This document shows positions 1 to 8,954 of a stretch of 64,000 nt of DNA, one piece after another. How positions within the stretch are numbered: position 1 is the first letter of the stretch; every line of letters starts with the position of its first letter. Made by a program: the position numbers and the translations under genes. The notes under the pieces are model-generated. The model was not told the DNA's origin and did no database searches. It was given only the letters and a program-made list of their open reading frames with translations. Source of the stretch: Streptomyces zagrosensis (GTDB taxonomy: Bacteria > Actinomycetota > Actinomycetes > Streptomycetales > Streptomycetaceae); assembly GCF_014203645.1 (NCBI RefSeq), contig NZ_JACHJL010000005.1:1-64000 (forward strand). The letters run 5' to 3'.

Positions 1-120
1 GTGGGAGACGGGGTGTCAACAAATTTGGCGTTGACTTTTGGCACGCTGTTGAGTTCTCAAGGAACGGACGCTTCCTTCGGTCCCGTTTCACCGGGCCCTC
101 CGGGCGCTTCCCTTCGGTGT
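1..120 (-). promoter_or_regulatory. Leader of a minus-strand rRNA operon (16S gene off the left edge)
   Basis: Read on the minus strand, this stretch carries the block typical of the leader just upstream of 16S rRNA in Streptomyces: a CTTGAGAACTCAACAGCG element (about 43-60), then a run ending in TTGTTGACACC near position 20. The element is boxA/processing-like, and the preceding GC-rich palindromic stretch (about 78-112) is typical of these leaders. The 16S gene itself should begin a short distance to the left and is not in the window. Recognition is by memory of the leader sequence, not by a search. Confidence 0.7.
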
Positions 121-326
121 TTCACACTCTATCAGGCTATTTCCCGCTCTCCGACCGCCGTATTTCGCAGCCACTTGTAGCGCGCGAAATTGCAATTCAG
201 AGAATTGAACAAGATCTGATAGATGCCGCCTCCGAACGACACGCGGTTATCCGCGGTCCGTGTTCGTGGGCAGGGGTACGACAGTACAGCGCACACCCAC
301 ACGAGGCAAATCGATTCGGATTGGCT
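121..326 (-). promoter_or_regulatory. Likely rRNA operon promoter region
   Basis: This AT-richer stretch lies between the hairpin at 327-363 and the rRNA leader and holds no gene. On the minus strand a TAGAGT hexamer (126-131) could be a -10 box, but no good TTGACA lies 17-18 bases before it, so individual promoters cannot be assigned. rRNA operons of Streptomyces usually have several tandem promoters in such a region; that is family knowledge, not something shown here. Confidence 0.4.
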
Positions 327-363
327 CCGGGGGTGGTCGTCGCCGCACGACGACCACCCCCGG
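327..363. terminator. Perfect 16-bp hairpin, likely terminator
   Basis: The arms 327-342 and 348-363 are perfect reverse complements (16 bp, very GC-rich) around a 5-base loop. The hairpin sits four bases past the stop codon of the minus-strand gene ending at 367 and upstream of the rRNA operon. It probably ends that transcript and insulates the rRNA promoters. There is no T-run, as is usual in Streptomyces. Confidence 0.8.
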
Positions 364-366
364 TGA

Positions 367-1446
367 TCAGCGGGGTTCGTCTTCCGGGTGGGGAAGTGTC
401 AGCCCGGCCCGATAGTCAACGCCGGACTCGGGAGCGAGTGGCTCGCCGGTGTCCGGGTCGGTGCAGTAGGCGTCGAAGACCTCGGCCTCGGTCAAGGGGC
501 GTAGCCAGTGGTCGCGAAGCGCCCAGCCTCGCACGGTGTCGCGTTGGTCCTCCGCCGTCGTACGCAGGACGACGCCACCGGGTCTATTGGTGGCTAGGCC
601 GGCAGCCAGCACAGTGCAGAAGACTTCTCTATCGGCTCTATCGACTTTCGCGGCGGCCGAGGTCTCCGTTGGTGTGCTGCCGGACTCTGCCCGGAAATGC
701 AGCACGGCAATGAGCGAGGCTCCCTCGGCCGGGACGCTGCACACCAGGTGATGGCTGCCCGCACCCGCCGCGCGCAGCAGGGCCTGAACCGCGTGGTCCG
801 CGCGGTCCAGCGCGGCGGAGGCGACGTCCTCGCCGCAGTCTGCGCACTCCCCCAATCCGACAAGCGCATCCGTGGCGCAGAGGTGCGTCGCGTGGTGTTC
901 TTCCGCGTCGATCAACTGCGGGATGAGCTGGCTGAGCGGCTGGCCCTCGTATGGCAGGGCCGGGCCCGTCGCCGCCGCCTCGGCCGCGTAGCGCGCGCGG
1001 CTGATGGGCTGGTCGGGGTCGAGTCTGGCCTCGGCGCAGAACGCGCCGTAGACGATGGGTACGAAGAGGACGACGGTGGTGTGCCTGCCCTGCACGGCGC
1101 GGGCCCTGAGCAGACCCTCTGCCTGGCGCAGATAGGTGGGGTGGTCGGCGAAGGGGAATGAGGCATACCGCTGCATTGCAGCGAAGTCCGCCTCGTCGGC
1201 GAGGACGGCGATCACGCTGGGCGATTCGCGGCGCAGCGCCGCACGGATGGCTCGGCGCCCACCGCGGGCTGTTCTGCGCCGGGTGGTCCCGCCGGTTGCG
1301 CGCGGGCCACCTCGCGCGATGTGCTCACTGGGGCCGCGGGTGTCGCCACGCCCGGCCGGCTGCGGTCGCGGTCCCGCCGGCGATCGGCCATCGGGTCTGT
1401 GCTGTGCGTCGCCGGTGTGCCGACGGTCGCGCGGTGTGTGTGCCAT
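367..1446 (-). CDS. Conserved hypothetical protein next to the rRNA operon
   Basis: The product is about 359 residues. I do not recognise a family. The first 60 or so residues are Arg/Pro-rich and look disordered. The rest is a folded-looking region with aromatic and acidic patches, such as EEHHATHLCATDALVGLGEC and four Cys residues in the middle. There is no signal peptide or clear membrane segment. The ATG at 1446 follows an AGGGGGA ribosome site; a GTG at 1479 is in frame but its Shine-Dalgarno would touch the start codon, so the shorter form is preferred. The gene ends right at the hairpin at 327-363. Coding sense is supported by length and by the codon pattern expected of a high-GC genome; function is unknown. 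Confidence 0.7.
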   Translation of the reverse strand: MAHTPRDRRHTGDAQHRPDGRSPAGPRPQPAGRGDTRGPSEHIARGGPRATGGTTRRRTARGGRRAIRAALRRESPSVIAVLADEADFAAMQRYASFPFADHPTYLRQAEGLLRARAVQGRHTTVVLFVPIVYGAFCAEARLDPDQPISRARYAAEAAATGPALPYEGQPLSQLIPQLIDAEEHHATHLCATDALVGLGECADCGEDVASAALDRADHAVQALLRAAGAGSHHLVCSVPAEGASLIAVLHFRAESGSTPTETSAAAKVDRADREVFCTVLAAGLATNRPGGVVLRTTAEDQRDTVRGWALRDHWLRPLTEAEVFDAYCTDPDTGEPLAPESGVDYRAGLTLPHPEDEPR

Positions 1447-1534
1447 GGCTCCCCCTGAGCGCTGTCGATCAATGTTCACTCACCGTAACCGGGGGGTCTG
1501 ACAATGCCGTCGCTCGACCGTCGGCCTGCGGCTT

Positions 1535-3550
1535 TCAGGCGCCGGTGGGGCGTTCTCGGGCCAGCCGCTCGTAGAAGTGGAGCAGTTCGATGTTGTCCAC
1601 CGAGCCGGGGTTGACTGCCTTGTCGAGGGCCACGCCCTGGAGAAGCCGTTTGACGGGGACCTCGATGCGCTTGCCGGTCAGGGTGTGGGGGACGGCCGGG
1701 ATCTCGATGACCTCGTCGGGGACGTGGCGAGGTGAGAGCTGGGCGCGGATGGTCGTCTTGATCTTGTTGCGAAGTGTGTCGTCAAGCGTGGCGCCGGGGG
1801 CCAGGTGGACGAAGAGGGGCATCCAGTAGCCCCCGTCTGGTTCTTCTACGCCGATGACCAGCGATTCGCGGATCTCGGGGAGCCGTTCCACCGCCTCGTA
1901 GATGTCGGCGGAGCCCATGCGGACGCCCTGCCGGTTGAGGGTGGAGTCGGAGCGGCCGTGGATGACGACGCTGCCGCGCGAGGTGCGCGTGATCCAGTCG
2001 CCGTGCCGCCAGGCTCCGGGGAACATGTCGAAATAGCTGTCGTGATAGCGGCTTCCGTCCGGGTCGTTCCAGAAGTGGACGGGCATGGACGGCATGGGGC
2101 TGGCGATGACGAGCTCGCCAACCTCGTCGATCAGTGGCTTGCCCTGCGGGTCCCACGCCTGGAGGTCCGTGCCGAGGCCGGGCGCCTGGATCTCCCCGAT
2201 GTAGACGGGAAGGGTGGCGACGGCGCCGGCGAAGCAGCTGCACACGTCGGTGCCACCGCTGACCGAGGCGATCCACATGTCGTCGGCGACCTCGTCGTGC
2301 AGCCAGCGGAAGCCGTCAGGCGGTAGCGGCGAGCCGGTGGTGGCGACGCATTTGACGCGGGAGAGGTCGAAGTCGCGCCCCGGGTGCACCTCGGCCTTGC
2401 GGCAGGCCATGACGTAGGCGGCGGAGGTCCCGTAGACAGTGGCGCCGGTCTGTTCGGCGACGCGCCATTGGGCGCCGGTGTCCGGGTAGCCAGGGCTGCC
2501 GTCGTAGAGCACGACGGTGACGCCCACGAGGAGGCCGGAGATCAGGAAGTTCCACATCATCCAGCCGGTGGAGGTGTACCAGAAGAAACGGTCCCCCGGG
2601 CCCAGGTCGTTGTGCAGGCCGAGCTGCTTGAGGTGCTCTACGAGGATGCCGCCCTGGGACTGGACGATGGCCTTGGGCAGCCCCGTCGTACCCGAGGAGT
2701 AGAGCACCCACAGCGGGTGGTCGAAGGGGACCGGCTCGAAGACCGGCTCGGTGGCGGCGGCGACAAGATCGTCCCAGAGCAGCGTGCCCGCCGGGGCGGG
2801 GGTGCCCAGTAGGGGGATATGGACGACAGCGCGCAGCGATGGCAGGTCGCGGCGCAGCTCGGCGACGGTCTCCGTGCGGTCGTGTTCCTTTCCTCCGTAG
2901 CGGTAGCCGTCGACGGTGAACAGGACGACCGGTTCGACCTGCTGGAAGCGGTCGAGGACGCTGCGGGCGCCGAAGTCGGGGGCGCAGGAGGTCCAGACGG
3001 CGCCAACGGCGGCGGTGGCCAGGAGGGCGATGGCCGCGTGCGGAATGTTGGACACATAGCCGCTGACCCGGTCGCCGGGGCGTACGCCGAGGCGGCGCAG
3101 TTCGGCGGCGAGCGAGCCCACCTGCTGGCGTAGCTCCGACCAGCTGATGGGGCTCGGTTCGTGGGTCTCATCGACGTACAAGAGTGCGGGCTCGTCGGCT
3201 CGGGCCGGGTCCTCTGCCGCGCGTAGTGCGTGCTCCGCATAGTTGAGGGTGGCGCCGGGGAACCAGCGCGCGCCGGGCATGGCGCTGTCGGCGAGCACGG
3301 TCTCGTACGGGGTGGTGAAGCGCACCTCGAACCACTCGGCTACCGCCTGCCAGAACTGCGGAAGCCGCTCCACTGACCAGCGGTGCAGGGCGGCGTAACT
3401 GGCGGCTGGGTCGTTGGGCGTCGCGGCGGGCGCCCCGTGGTGCTCGGCCGCCCACTTGTGGAAGCGGCTGACGTGCGCCTGCGCGATGCGGTCCTGGCTG
3501 GGCCGCCACAGGGGTTCCGGATGGGCTGCTGACGGCGGTGCTGTGGTCAT
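1535..3550 (-). CDS. aacS: Acetoacetyl-CoA synthetase (acetoacetate-CoA ligase)
   Basis: A 671-residue member of the ANL adenylating superfamily. It activates acetoacetate with ATP and CoA to acetoacetyl-CoA in the cytoplasm, for ketone body or PHB-related use. The N-terminal WAAEHHG...FWQAVAEWFEV region is the acetyl-CoA synthetase N domain. The AMP-binding P-loop YSSGTTGLPKAI lies near residue 283. The core contains TGSPLPPDGFRWL and SGGTDVCSCF, and the C-terminal LTGKRIEVPVKRLL contains the catalytic/acetylatable Lys near 626. Length and motif spacing match acetoacetate-CoA ligases (about 650 residues) rather than acetyl-CoA synthetase. It is a single gene, and the closest minus-strand neighbour downstream starts about 90 bases away. 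Confidence 0.93.
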   Translation of the reverse strand: MTTAPPSAAHPEPLWRPSQDRIAQAHVSRFHKWAAEHHGAPAATPNDPAASYAALHRWSVERLPQFWQAVAEWFEVRFTTPYETVLADSAMPGARWFPGATLNYAEHALRAAEDPARADEPALLYVDETHEPSPISWSELRQQVGSLAAELRRLGVRPGDRVSGYVSNIPHAAIALLATAAVGAVWTSCAPDFGARSVLDRFQQVEPVVLFTVDGYRYGGKEHDRTETVAELRRDLPSLRAVVHIPLLGTPAPAGTLLWDDLVAAATEPVFEPVPFDHPLWVLYSSGTTGLPKAIVQSQGGILVEHLKQLGLHNDLGPGDRFFWYTSTGWMMWNFLISGLLVGVTVVLYDGSPGYPDTGAQWRVAEQTGATVYGTSAAYVMACRKAEVHPGRDFDLSRVKCVATTGSPLPPDGFRWLHDEVADDMWIASVSGGTDVCSCFAGAVATLPVYIGEIQAPGLGTDLQAWDPQGKPLIDEVGELVIASPMPSMPVHFWNDPDGSRYHDSYFDMFPGAWRHGDWITRTSRGSVVIHGRSDSTLNRQGVRMGSADIYEAVERLPEIRESLVIGVEEPDGGYWMPLFVHLAPGATLDDTLRNKIKTTIRAQLSPRHVPDEVIEIPAVPHTLTGKRIEVPVKRLLQGVALDKAVNPGSVDNIELLHFYERLARERPTGA

Positions 3551-4138
3551 CTCGGCTCCCGGACTCGGCGCGTGGTGTGCGTCCGCTCGCGTACGGGCAC
3601 GGGCCCCGATGAGTGCCGGGGCGCGCGGGCATGACGCGGCTCAGCAGGACCATGCCATGTGATCGACATCCGCACCAGGGTGACCTCCCGGTTCCGGCAT
3701 GAGCCGAAGGTCTCATTCCGCTCCCGGGTCGGGTCGGCAGGTGTACCCGGCCCAGCTGCCACTTTCTGGCTGACCGGCCCTGCATGTGGCATCTGCCGCC
3801 ACGGCAGCCACGTACCGGAAGGGCCCCGTCGGTTTCCGGTACGGCCGGCGGCTCTCAGGGGTCTCGGGAAGGCTGCTCGGGGGTCTCGGGAAGGCTGCTC
3901 GGGGGCCGGCCAACGGCTGGCAGCGCCCGGGCCGAAGTCCGGTCGAATCTCGTCGCTGCGCGGCGGGGCTGTTTCGCGGGTGGTGGCTCACGGCCGGCGG
4001 ACAGTGGCTGGTGGGCGCTGTCGGCGCGGGTGGGGAAGGGCCAGGTGAGGCCGTAGGTCACAGTTGAGGGGTGGGCTGGGGTGACAGTGGGTGAACTACA
4101 GCTGAACGGAGCATCTGGCCGGTCCTGTCAATGGCAGG
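3551..4138. other. Intergenic stretch with a hairpin and a tandem repeat
   Basis: No convincing gene lies between the divergent aacS and the GH31 gene. The stretch should hold both promoters, but I cannot assign them. A 10-bp-arm hairpin (arms 3811-3820 and 3834-3843) and a tandem 22-bp repeat (3859-3902) are visible. Confidence 0.5.
3859..3902. repeat. Tandem 22-bp direct repeat (2 copies)
   Basis: Two identical 22-base copies (3859-3880 and 3881-3902), each carrying GGTCTCGGGAAGGCTGCTC, lie in the gap before the GH31 gene. No function is evident; slippage duplication is the simplest origin. Confidence 0.85.
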
Positions 4139-6523
4139 GTGATCAGCATGGATGCGCGTGACCTGGTGCGGTCAGTGAAAGTGATCGGTTCGGCGCGGGG
4201 AATTCGGACGATCAGAGCCGCCTGGCGGCGGCATCGCACGGACGCGGCCGGGTTGCCGCGGCCGGGTGCCGAGCGAGCCCGGGTACCAGGTCTGGCCGAG
4301 GAGGCTGAGCCGCAGCCGGGTGGCGGCGTGGTGCGGTTTGCGCGCTCGTCACTGCGGGTGCGAGTGGCGGTGGGCGGCGCGGTGTTCTGCGGCTGGGACG
4401 GGGCCGGGCCCGAGCCGTCGTACGCGCTGGCCGGGTCGTGCCCCGAGGCCGATCCGCGGGCCACCCTCGAACCCGATACGGAGGGCGGCTGGCGCGTGGT
4501 GTCCGAGCGGGTGACGGTGACCGTGTCCCGACAGGGGGCGGTTGCGGTGCGCACGCCGGGCGGCGTGGTCCTGCGCCGTGATCTACCACCGCGTTGGTGG
4601 GAGCCGGCCGCGGCGGATGAGGCACAGGTGACACCGCCACGCTGGACACAGCGGTCCGAAGTGGCCGCGGACGCCCGGTACTTCGGCCTGGGCGGCCGGG
4701 CCGCTGGCCCTCGGCTACGGGACGGCGCGTACCGACTGTGGAACACCGACCCGGGGGGCGCCTTCGGGCCGGACGACGACCCGCTGTACCTGACCATGCC
4801 GGTGCAGCTGGTGGTGGCCGACGCGGGCACTCACCTGATGTTTCACGACAACACGTGGGACGGCGTGGTGACGCTGCGGGAGGGAGTGGAGGGCGCGGGC
4901 TCGGGGCACGATCGTCCCGGCGGTTGCCAGGTGCGGATGGCGGGCGGGCCGCTGCGCTACTGGGTGATCGCGGGCACTCCAGCGCGGGTGCTACAGAGTT
5001 GGGCACAGTTGACTGGTGCGCCCGCGCTGCCGCCGCGCTGGGCTCTTGGCTACCACCACGCCCGGTGGGGTTTCGGCACCGAAGACGAGGTGCGCCGGGT
5101 GGCCGCGGGCTATGTGGAGCGTGGGCTTCCGCTGTCGGCGCTGCACCTGGACATCGACCACTACGACGGCCACCGAGTGTTCACGGTGGACCGTGCGCGC
5201 TTCCCCGACCTGCCGAAACTTGCGTCCGACCTCGCTGATGACGGGGTACGGCTGGTGTCGATCATCGACCCTGGGGTGAAGGCCGAGCCGGGTAACCCGG
5301 TTTACGACAGCGGGGTCGAGGCGGACGCGTTCGTACGGGACGCGCGCGGGCGCGAGGTACGCGGCGAGGTATGGCCGGGCGAGACGGCCTTCCCCGACTT
5401 CACTGACCCGCAGGCGCGCAAGTGGTGGGCCGGGCTGTACGTGGAGCGGCTTGAGCAGGGCTTCGCCGGTGTGTGGCACGACATGAACGAGCCGGTGTCC
5501 TTTGCCGCGTTCGGCGACCCCACCTTGCCGCTGTCGGCACGGCATGCGCTGGAGGGGCGGGGCGGTGACCACCGTGAGGCGCACAACGTGTACGGCCTCA
5601 CCATGGCCCGCGCCGGGTACGAGGGCTTGTGCGAACTGCGGCCCGAGCAGCGCCCGTTCCTGTTCTCACGCTCCGGCTGGGTCGGGATGCAGCGTTACGG
5701 GGGGACCTGGTCGGGCGATGTGACGACCGACTGGCCTGGGGTGCGGGCGTCGCTGGCACTGGTCCTTGGGCTAGGGCTGTGCGGGGTGCCGTACTCGGGG
5801 CCCGACGTCGGCGGCTTCACCGGCGCGCCGTCTGCGGAGCTATATCTGCGCTGGCTCCAACTCGCCGCGTACCTCCCGTTGTTCCGCACCCACGCGGCGA
5901 TCACGGCGGGTCGGCGCGAGCCATGGGAGTTCGGGCCCGAGGTGCTGGAGCATGCGACGGCTGCGCTGCGCGAACGACAGCGACTGCTGCCGTACTTCCT
6001 CACCCTCGCGCATCTCGCGCAGCGTACCGGCGCCCCGTATGTGCGCCCCATGTGGTGGCGCTGGCCCCAGGACCGGGCGTTGCGGGACTGCGAAGACGCG
6101 TTCTTGCTCGGGGACTCCCTCCTTGTGGCGCCGATTTTTGACCCTGGCGTACGGCGGCGCATGGTGCGACTGCCACGCGGACGCTGGTACGACGCGGCGA
6201 CCGGGCGGGCCCATGACGGGCCGGGGCAGGCCATGTTGGAGGCCCCGCTGTCGCGGGTGCCCGTACTGGTGCGGGCGGGGTCGGTGTTGCCAGTGGCGGA
6301 TGAGCAGGGCGAGACGGAGCTTGAGGTGTGGGCTCCGATCGCCGGGCGCACCGGGGGCGGGGTGCTGATCACCGACACGGGTGATGGCTGGGAGGAGCCC
6401 ACGGTGATGCACTTTACGACGCGGCTGCGGGGTAACCGGGTGGTCGTGGAGCGCGAGGGGCCAGAAGACATCAAGTACGTCATGCGGGTCCGTGGGGACG
6501 CGGTTGGCCTGGCGACCCCCTGA
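4139..6523 (+). CDS. Glycoside hydrolase family 31 alpha-glucosidase
   Basis: This 794-residue enzyme should release terminal alpha-linked glucose (or xylose) from oligosaccharides with retention of configuration. The GH31 nucleophile motif WHDMNEP is plain (Asp near residue 448), followed by the acid/base region SGDVTTDW (Asp near 527). The upstream LDIDHYDG and WALGYHHARWG motifs complete a typical (beta/alpha)8 domain, with an N-terminal beta-sandwich from about 40 to 300. No signal peptide is seen, so it is probably cytoplasmic. The GTG at 4139 is used here; an in-frame ATG at 4148 is a close alternative. The exact substrate cannot be read from the sequence. Confidence 0.92.
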   Translation: MISMDARDLVRSVKVIGSARGIRTIRAAWRRHRTDAAGLPRPGAERARVPGLAEEAEPQPGGGVVRFARSSLRVRVAVGGAVFCGWDGAGPEPSYALAGSCPEADPRATLEPDTEGGWRVVSERVTVTVSRQGAVAVRTPGGVVLRRDLPPRWWEPAAADEAQVTPPRWTQRSEVAADARYFGLGGRAAGPRLRDGAYRLWNTDPGGAFGPDDDPLYLTMPVQLVVADAGTHLMFHDNTWDGVVTLREGVEGAGSGHDRPGGCQVRMAGGPLRYWVIAGTPARVLQSWAQLTGAPALPPRWALGYHHARWGFGTEDEVRRVAAGYVERGLPLSALHLDIDHYDGHRVFTVDRARFPDLPKLASDLADDGVRLVSIIDPGVKAEPGNPVYDSGVEADAFVRDARGREVRGEVWPGETAFPDFTDPQARKWWAGLYVERLEQGFAGVWHDMNEPVSFAAFGDPTLPLSARHALEGRGGDHREAHNVYGLTMARAGYEGLCELRPEQRPFLFSRSGWVGMQRYGGTWSGDVTTDWPGVRASLALVLGLGLCGVPYSGPDVGGFTGAPSAELYLRWLQLAAYLPLFRTHAAITAGRREPWEFGPEVLEHATAALRERQRLLPYFLTLAHLAQRTGAPYVRPMWWRWPQDRALRDCEDAFLLGDSLLVAPIFDPGVRRRMVRLPRGRWYDAATGRAHDGPGQAMLEAPLSRVPVLVRAGSVLPVADEQGETELEVWAPIAGRTGGGVLITDTGDGWEEPTVMHFTTRLRGNRVVVEREGPEDIKYVMRVRGDAVGLATP

Positions 6524-6582
6524 GCGCGGCATGGCGACCAGCGCATCGTGCTCCATCAGGCACGGCCAAGTAAGCGCCCGTT

Positions 6583-6618
6583 GATGTGTCACCGGGGTGT
6601 GATGTGTCACCGGGGTGC
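6583..6618. repeat. Tandem 18-bp repeat covering a stop codon
   Basis: Two copies of GATGTGTCACCGGGGTG plus one variable base (6583-6600 and 6601-6618). The second copy contains the TGA stop (minus strand, 6607-6609) and last codons of the VanX-like gene, so the duplication reaches into its 3' end. Confidence 0.85.
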
Positions 6619-7416
6619 GGTGAGCGACCTTCTCGACACCGGGAAGTCGAAGTAGGTGTCAGGGAATGGCTCCGGCTTGTACGTGTAGTGCCACCACTCT
6701 TCGGGGAGGTTGGCGAACCCCGCCTGCTCCAGGGTGTTCTTCAGCAGGAGCCGGTGGTCGCGCTGCTCGCCCACTATGCGGGGGTCCAGCGTGTGCGACA
6801 GGGTGTCGAAGCAGTCGAACCCCGTTCCGGTGTCCACCGAGTTGTCCGGGAAACGCTCGCCCTTGGGGGCGTAACAGGGCACCAGTGGCTCACCGGGAAC
6901 GTAGGGGCGGGTGGGCTTGGCGGGCAGCTTGACGATGGTCACATCGACCGTCGAGCCGCGGCTGTGGCCGGACTTCTCGGCGATGTACCCGTCCTCGAAC
7001 AGCCGCGACTTGGCGACGCGCGGATAGAACTCCGCCTGCATGCGCTGGTTGTTGAGGTCCTTGGCCCAGCGTACGAAGTGATCGACCGCGCGCTGCGGCC
7101 GGTAGCAGTCGTACACCTTGAGCGAATAGCCTCTCCGCAGCAGCGTGCGCTGTGCCCGGTGCAGGGCCTTCGCCGCTGGTGCGGTGAGGATGCACACGGG
7201 CTGCCGGTAGCCGTCGATGGATTGGCCTACGAAGTTATGCGGCGTGAAGTACCGCATTTCCTGGATGATCGTGGGGGCGACATCCCGCAGCGCCACGAAC
7301 CCCTTGGGCGCCTGCGGTGCGGGCGACGCCTGGACCGGCCGGGGCGCGGCGGCAAGGGCGGACAGGGCGGCGGTACACGCGGCGAGCGTGCGCAAAGCAG
7401 CACTGAAGCGAAACAT
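6607..7416 (-). CDS. Secreted VanX-type D-alanyl-D-alanine dipeptidase (M15D)
   Basis: The product is about 269 residues. It should hydrolyse D-Ala-D-Ala or a related D,D-dipeptide at the cell surface. The zinc site SGHSRGSTVDVT (His near residue 150, Asp near 157) and the later EEWWHYT (catalytic Glu and zinc His, near 239-242) match the M15D pattern. CYRPQRAVDHF is the conserved region before the metal site. A hydrophobic signal peptide (about residues 5-25, ending near VQAS) follows the ATG at 7416, which has an AGGGAG just upstream; an upstream in-frame start at 7488 would bury the signal peptide. No vanH or vanA lies next to it, so a wall-turnover role is more likely than classical glycopeptide resistance. 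Confidence 0.85.
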   Translation of the reverse strand: MFRFSAALRTLAACTAALSALAAAPRPVQASPAPQAPKGFVALRDVAPTIIQEMRYFTPHNFVGQSIDGYRQPVCILTAPAAKALHRAQRTLLRRGYSLKVYDCYRPQRAVDHFVRWAKDLNNQRMQAEFYPRVAKSRLFEDGYIAEKSGHSRGSTVDVTIVKLPAKPTRPYVPGEPLVPCYAPKGERFPDNSVDTGTGFDCFDTLSHTLDPRIVGEQRDHRLLLKNTLEQAGFANLPEEWWHYTYKPEPFPDTYFDFPVSRRSLTAPR

Positions 7417-8209
7417 GCTCCCTGGGTCTACCAGCTCTGCCGCCGCCGAGGGTAGGGCCTCGCGCACTTCCGACAGCCCCACTGCCATCCGTCACACCCG
7501 CCCACCGCATCGCGACCGAACCGCAGTTGCAGGCGCCGGCGCATCGCGGCTGGAACGCGGCTGACCGGCCGGACGGAGCCACCCCCGTGGACTCCGTCCA
7601 GCCGGTCTCGTTGGTGTGGACGCGGAGGGCCCATCGTTGGTTGCGTCCTCTACGGTGCGGGGACGGATGACCAGACGTTCGCTTCGCATGACGAATTCTG
7701 GCCTTACCAGGTCGCGTTGCATTGGTGCACCACAACACGGTGGGGGCACCTGACGGGGACGCACACCGACCTGGCCATTGGGGTGCGTAAGGGCGCACGG
7801 GTGGGCGGCAGGGAGCGTGACCATCGGCCGGGCGCGCGGGACGGGCGAGCGCCGCACGCTGACCGCCGGAAGGTGCCTGATGTGCAGGTGGTGCGCGGCG
7901 AGCGGGTTGGCGACACCGGTGCGGTCCACAACCTTGACGCTCCATCAGGGCAGGTGAACACTTCCGGTTGTCAGCCGGCGTCGCTCTACGCGGGTAGCTC
8001 CGGCCGCACGTCGGTGGGGCTCTCGCATGCCGTCGGTGGCCCGGTGCGCACCGGGTCGTCGCTTCTCGCGGGCGGGTGCCGACGCCGGGGCACGCTCGTC
8101 ACGGACCCGGGCAATCGCCGGGCGCGCCTCTTCGGCACCGTGACCATGAGCGGTTAACCCTGCACGGAGGGCCGGGGCCGATGCCCCGGTGGAGGGCTGA
8201 GGAGCCGCA
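7417..8209. other. Gene-poor stretch of about 790 bases
   Basis: No complete gene is convincing here. On the minus strand, near 7639-7690, MRSERLVIRPRTVEDAT resembles the first strand of a GNAT acetyltransferase, but nothing GNAT-like follows; it may be a remnant or chance. The last 250 bases must include the glpF promoter and any GylR-type operator, but no site can be named with confidence. Confidence 0.4.
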
Positions 8210-8941
8210 ATGAACTATTCCCATGGCGATATCTTCGTCGGCGAGGTCATTGGTACCGCAATCCTGATTCTGTTCGGCGCCGGAGTGTGCGCCGCCGTCA
8301 CGCTCAAACGCTCCAAAGCCATGTCCGCCGGATGGTTGGCCATCGCCTTCGGTTGGGGATTCGGCGTCATGGCCGGTGCGTACACCGCAGGTCCGCTCTC
8401 CGGCGGGCATCTCAATCCGGCGGTGACGGTCGGGATCGCGGTGGATACCGGCGAGTGGGGGGAGGTGTCGCTGTACATCGGTGGCCAACTCGTCGGCGCT
8501 CTGATCGGCGCGGGCCTGACCTATCTGGCGTACTACGCACAGTTCGCCGCCAACTCCGACAAGAAGAGTGCCCAGCCGACGCTGGGGATCTTTGCCACCA
8601 TTCCGGAGGTCAGGCATCCGGTCGCCAATCTGCTCACCGAGATCATCGCGACGATCGGCCTGGTGCTGCCGCTGCTCGCCTTCGGGCTCGACGAGGGGAT
8701 CGGCACCTCGGGGACCAAGACGCTGCTCGTCTCCTTCCTCGTGGTCGGCATCGGCCTCTCGCTCGGCGGACCCACCGGGTACGCCATCAACCCGGCCCGC
8801 GACCTCGCGCCTCGGGTGGCGCACGCGTTGCTGCCCATCCCGAACAAGGGCACGTCAGACTGGAGCTACGCATGGGTCCCGGTGGCGGGCCCGCTGATCG
8901 GCGCGGTGCTCTCCGGCCTCATCTTCAACGCAGCCTTTTGA
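8210..8941 (+). CDS. glpF: Glycerol uptake facilitator (MIP/aquaglyceroporin)
   Basis: A 243-residue inner-membrane channel that lets glycerol diffuse into the cell. Six hydrophobic segments are visible, as are the two NPA half-helix motifs of the family, HLNPAVT near residue 69 and AINPARD near residue 194; the Asp after the second NPAR is typical of glycerol-conducting members. The ATG follows GAGGAGCCGCA. The gene is 13 bases before glpK, and the two form an operon: glycerol entering through the channel is trapped by phosphorylation. In S. coelicolor the equivalent operon is preceded by gylR and followed by glpD; neither is seen here. Confidence 0.95.
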   Translation: MNYSHGDIFVGEVIGTAILILFGAGVCAAVTLKRSKAMSAGWLAIAFGWGFGVMAGAYTAGPLSGGHLNPAVTVGIAVDTGEWGEVSLYIGGQLVGALIGAGLTYLAYYAQFAANSDKKSAQPTLGIFATIPEVRHPVANLLTEIIATIGLVLPLLAFGLDEGIGTSGTKTLLVSFLVVGIGLSLGGPTGYAINPARDLAPRVAHALLPIPNKGTSDWSYAWVPVAGPLIGAVLSGLIFNAAF

Positions 8942-8954
8942 ATCAGGAGACGTC

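Noticed and set aside
6607-7416. Vancomycin resistance gene cluster
   Set aside because: Only the VanX-like gene is present and it appears secreted; vanH, vanA and vanRS are absent nearby.
7717-8157. A 146-codon plus-strand frame upstream of glpF
   Set aside because: Composition is random-like and there is no ribosome site or domain.
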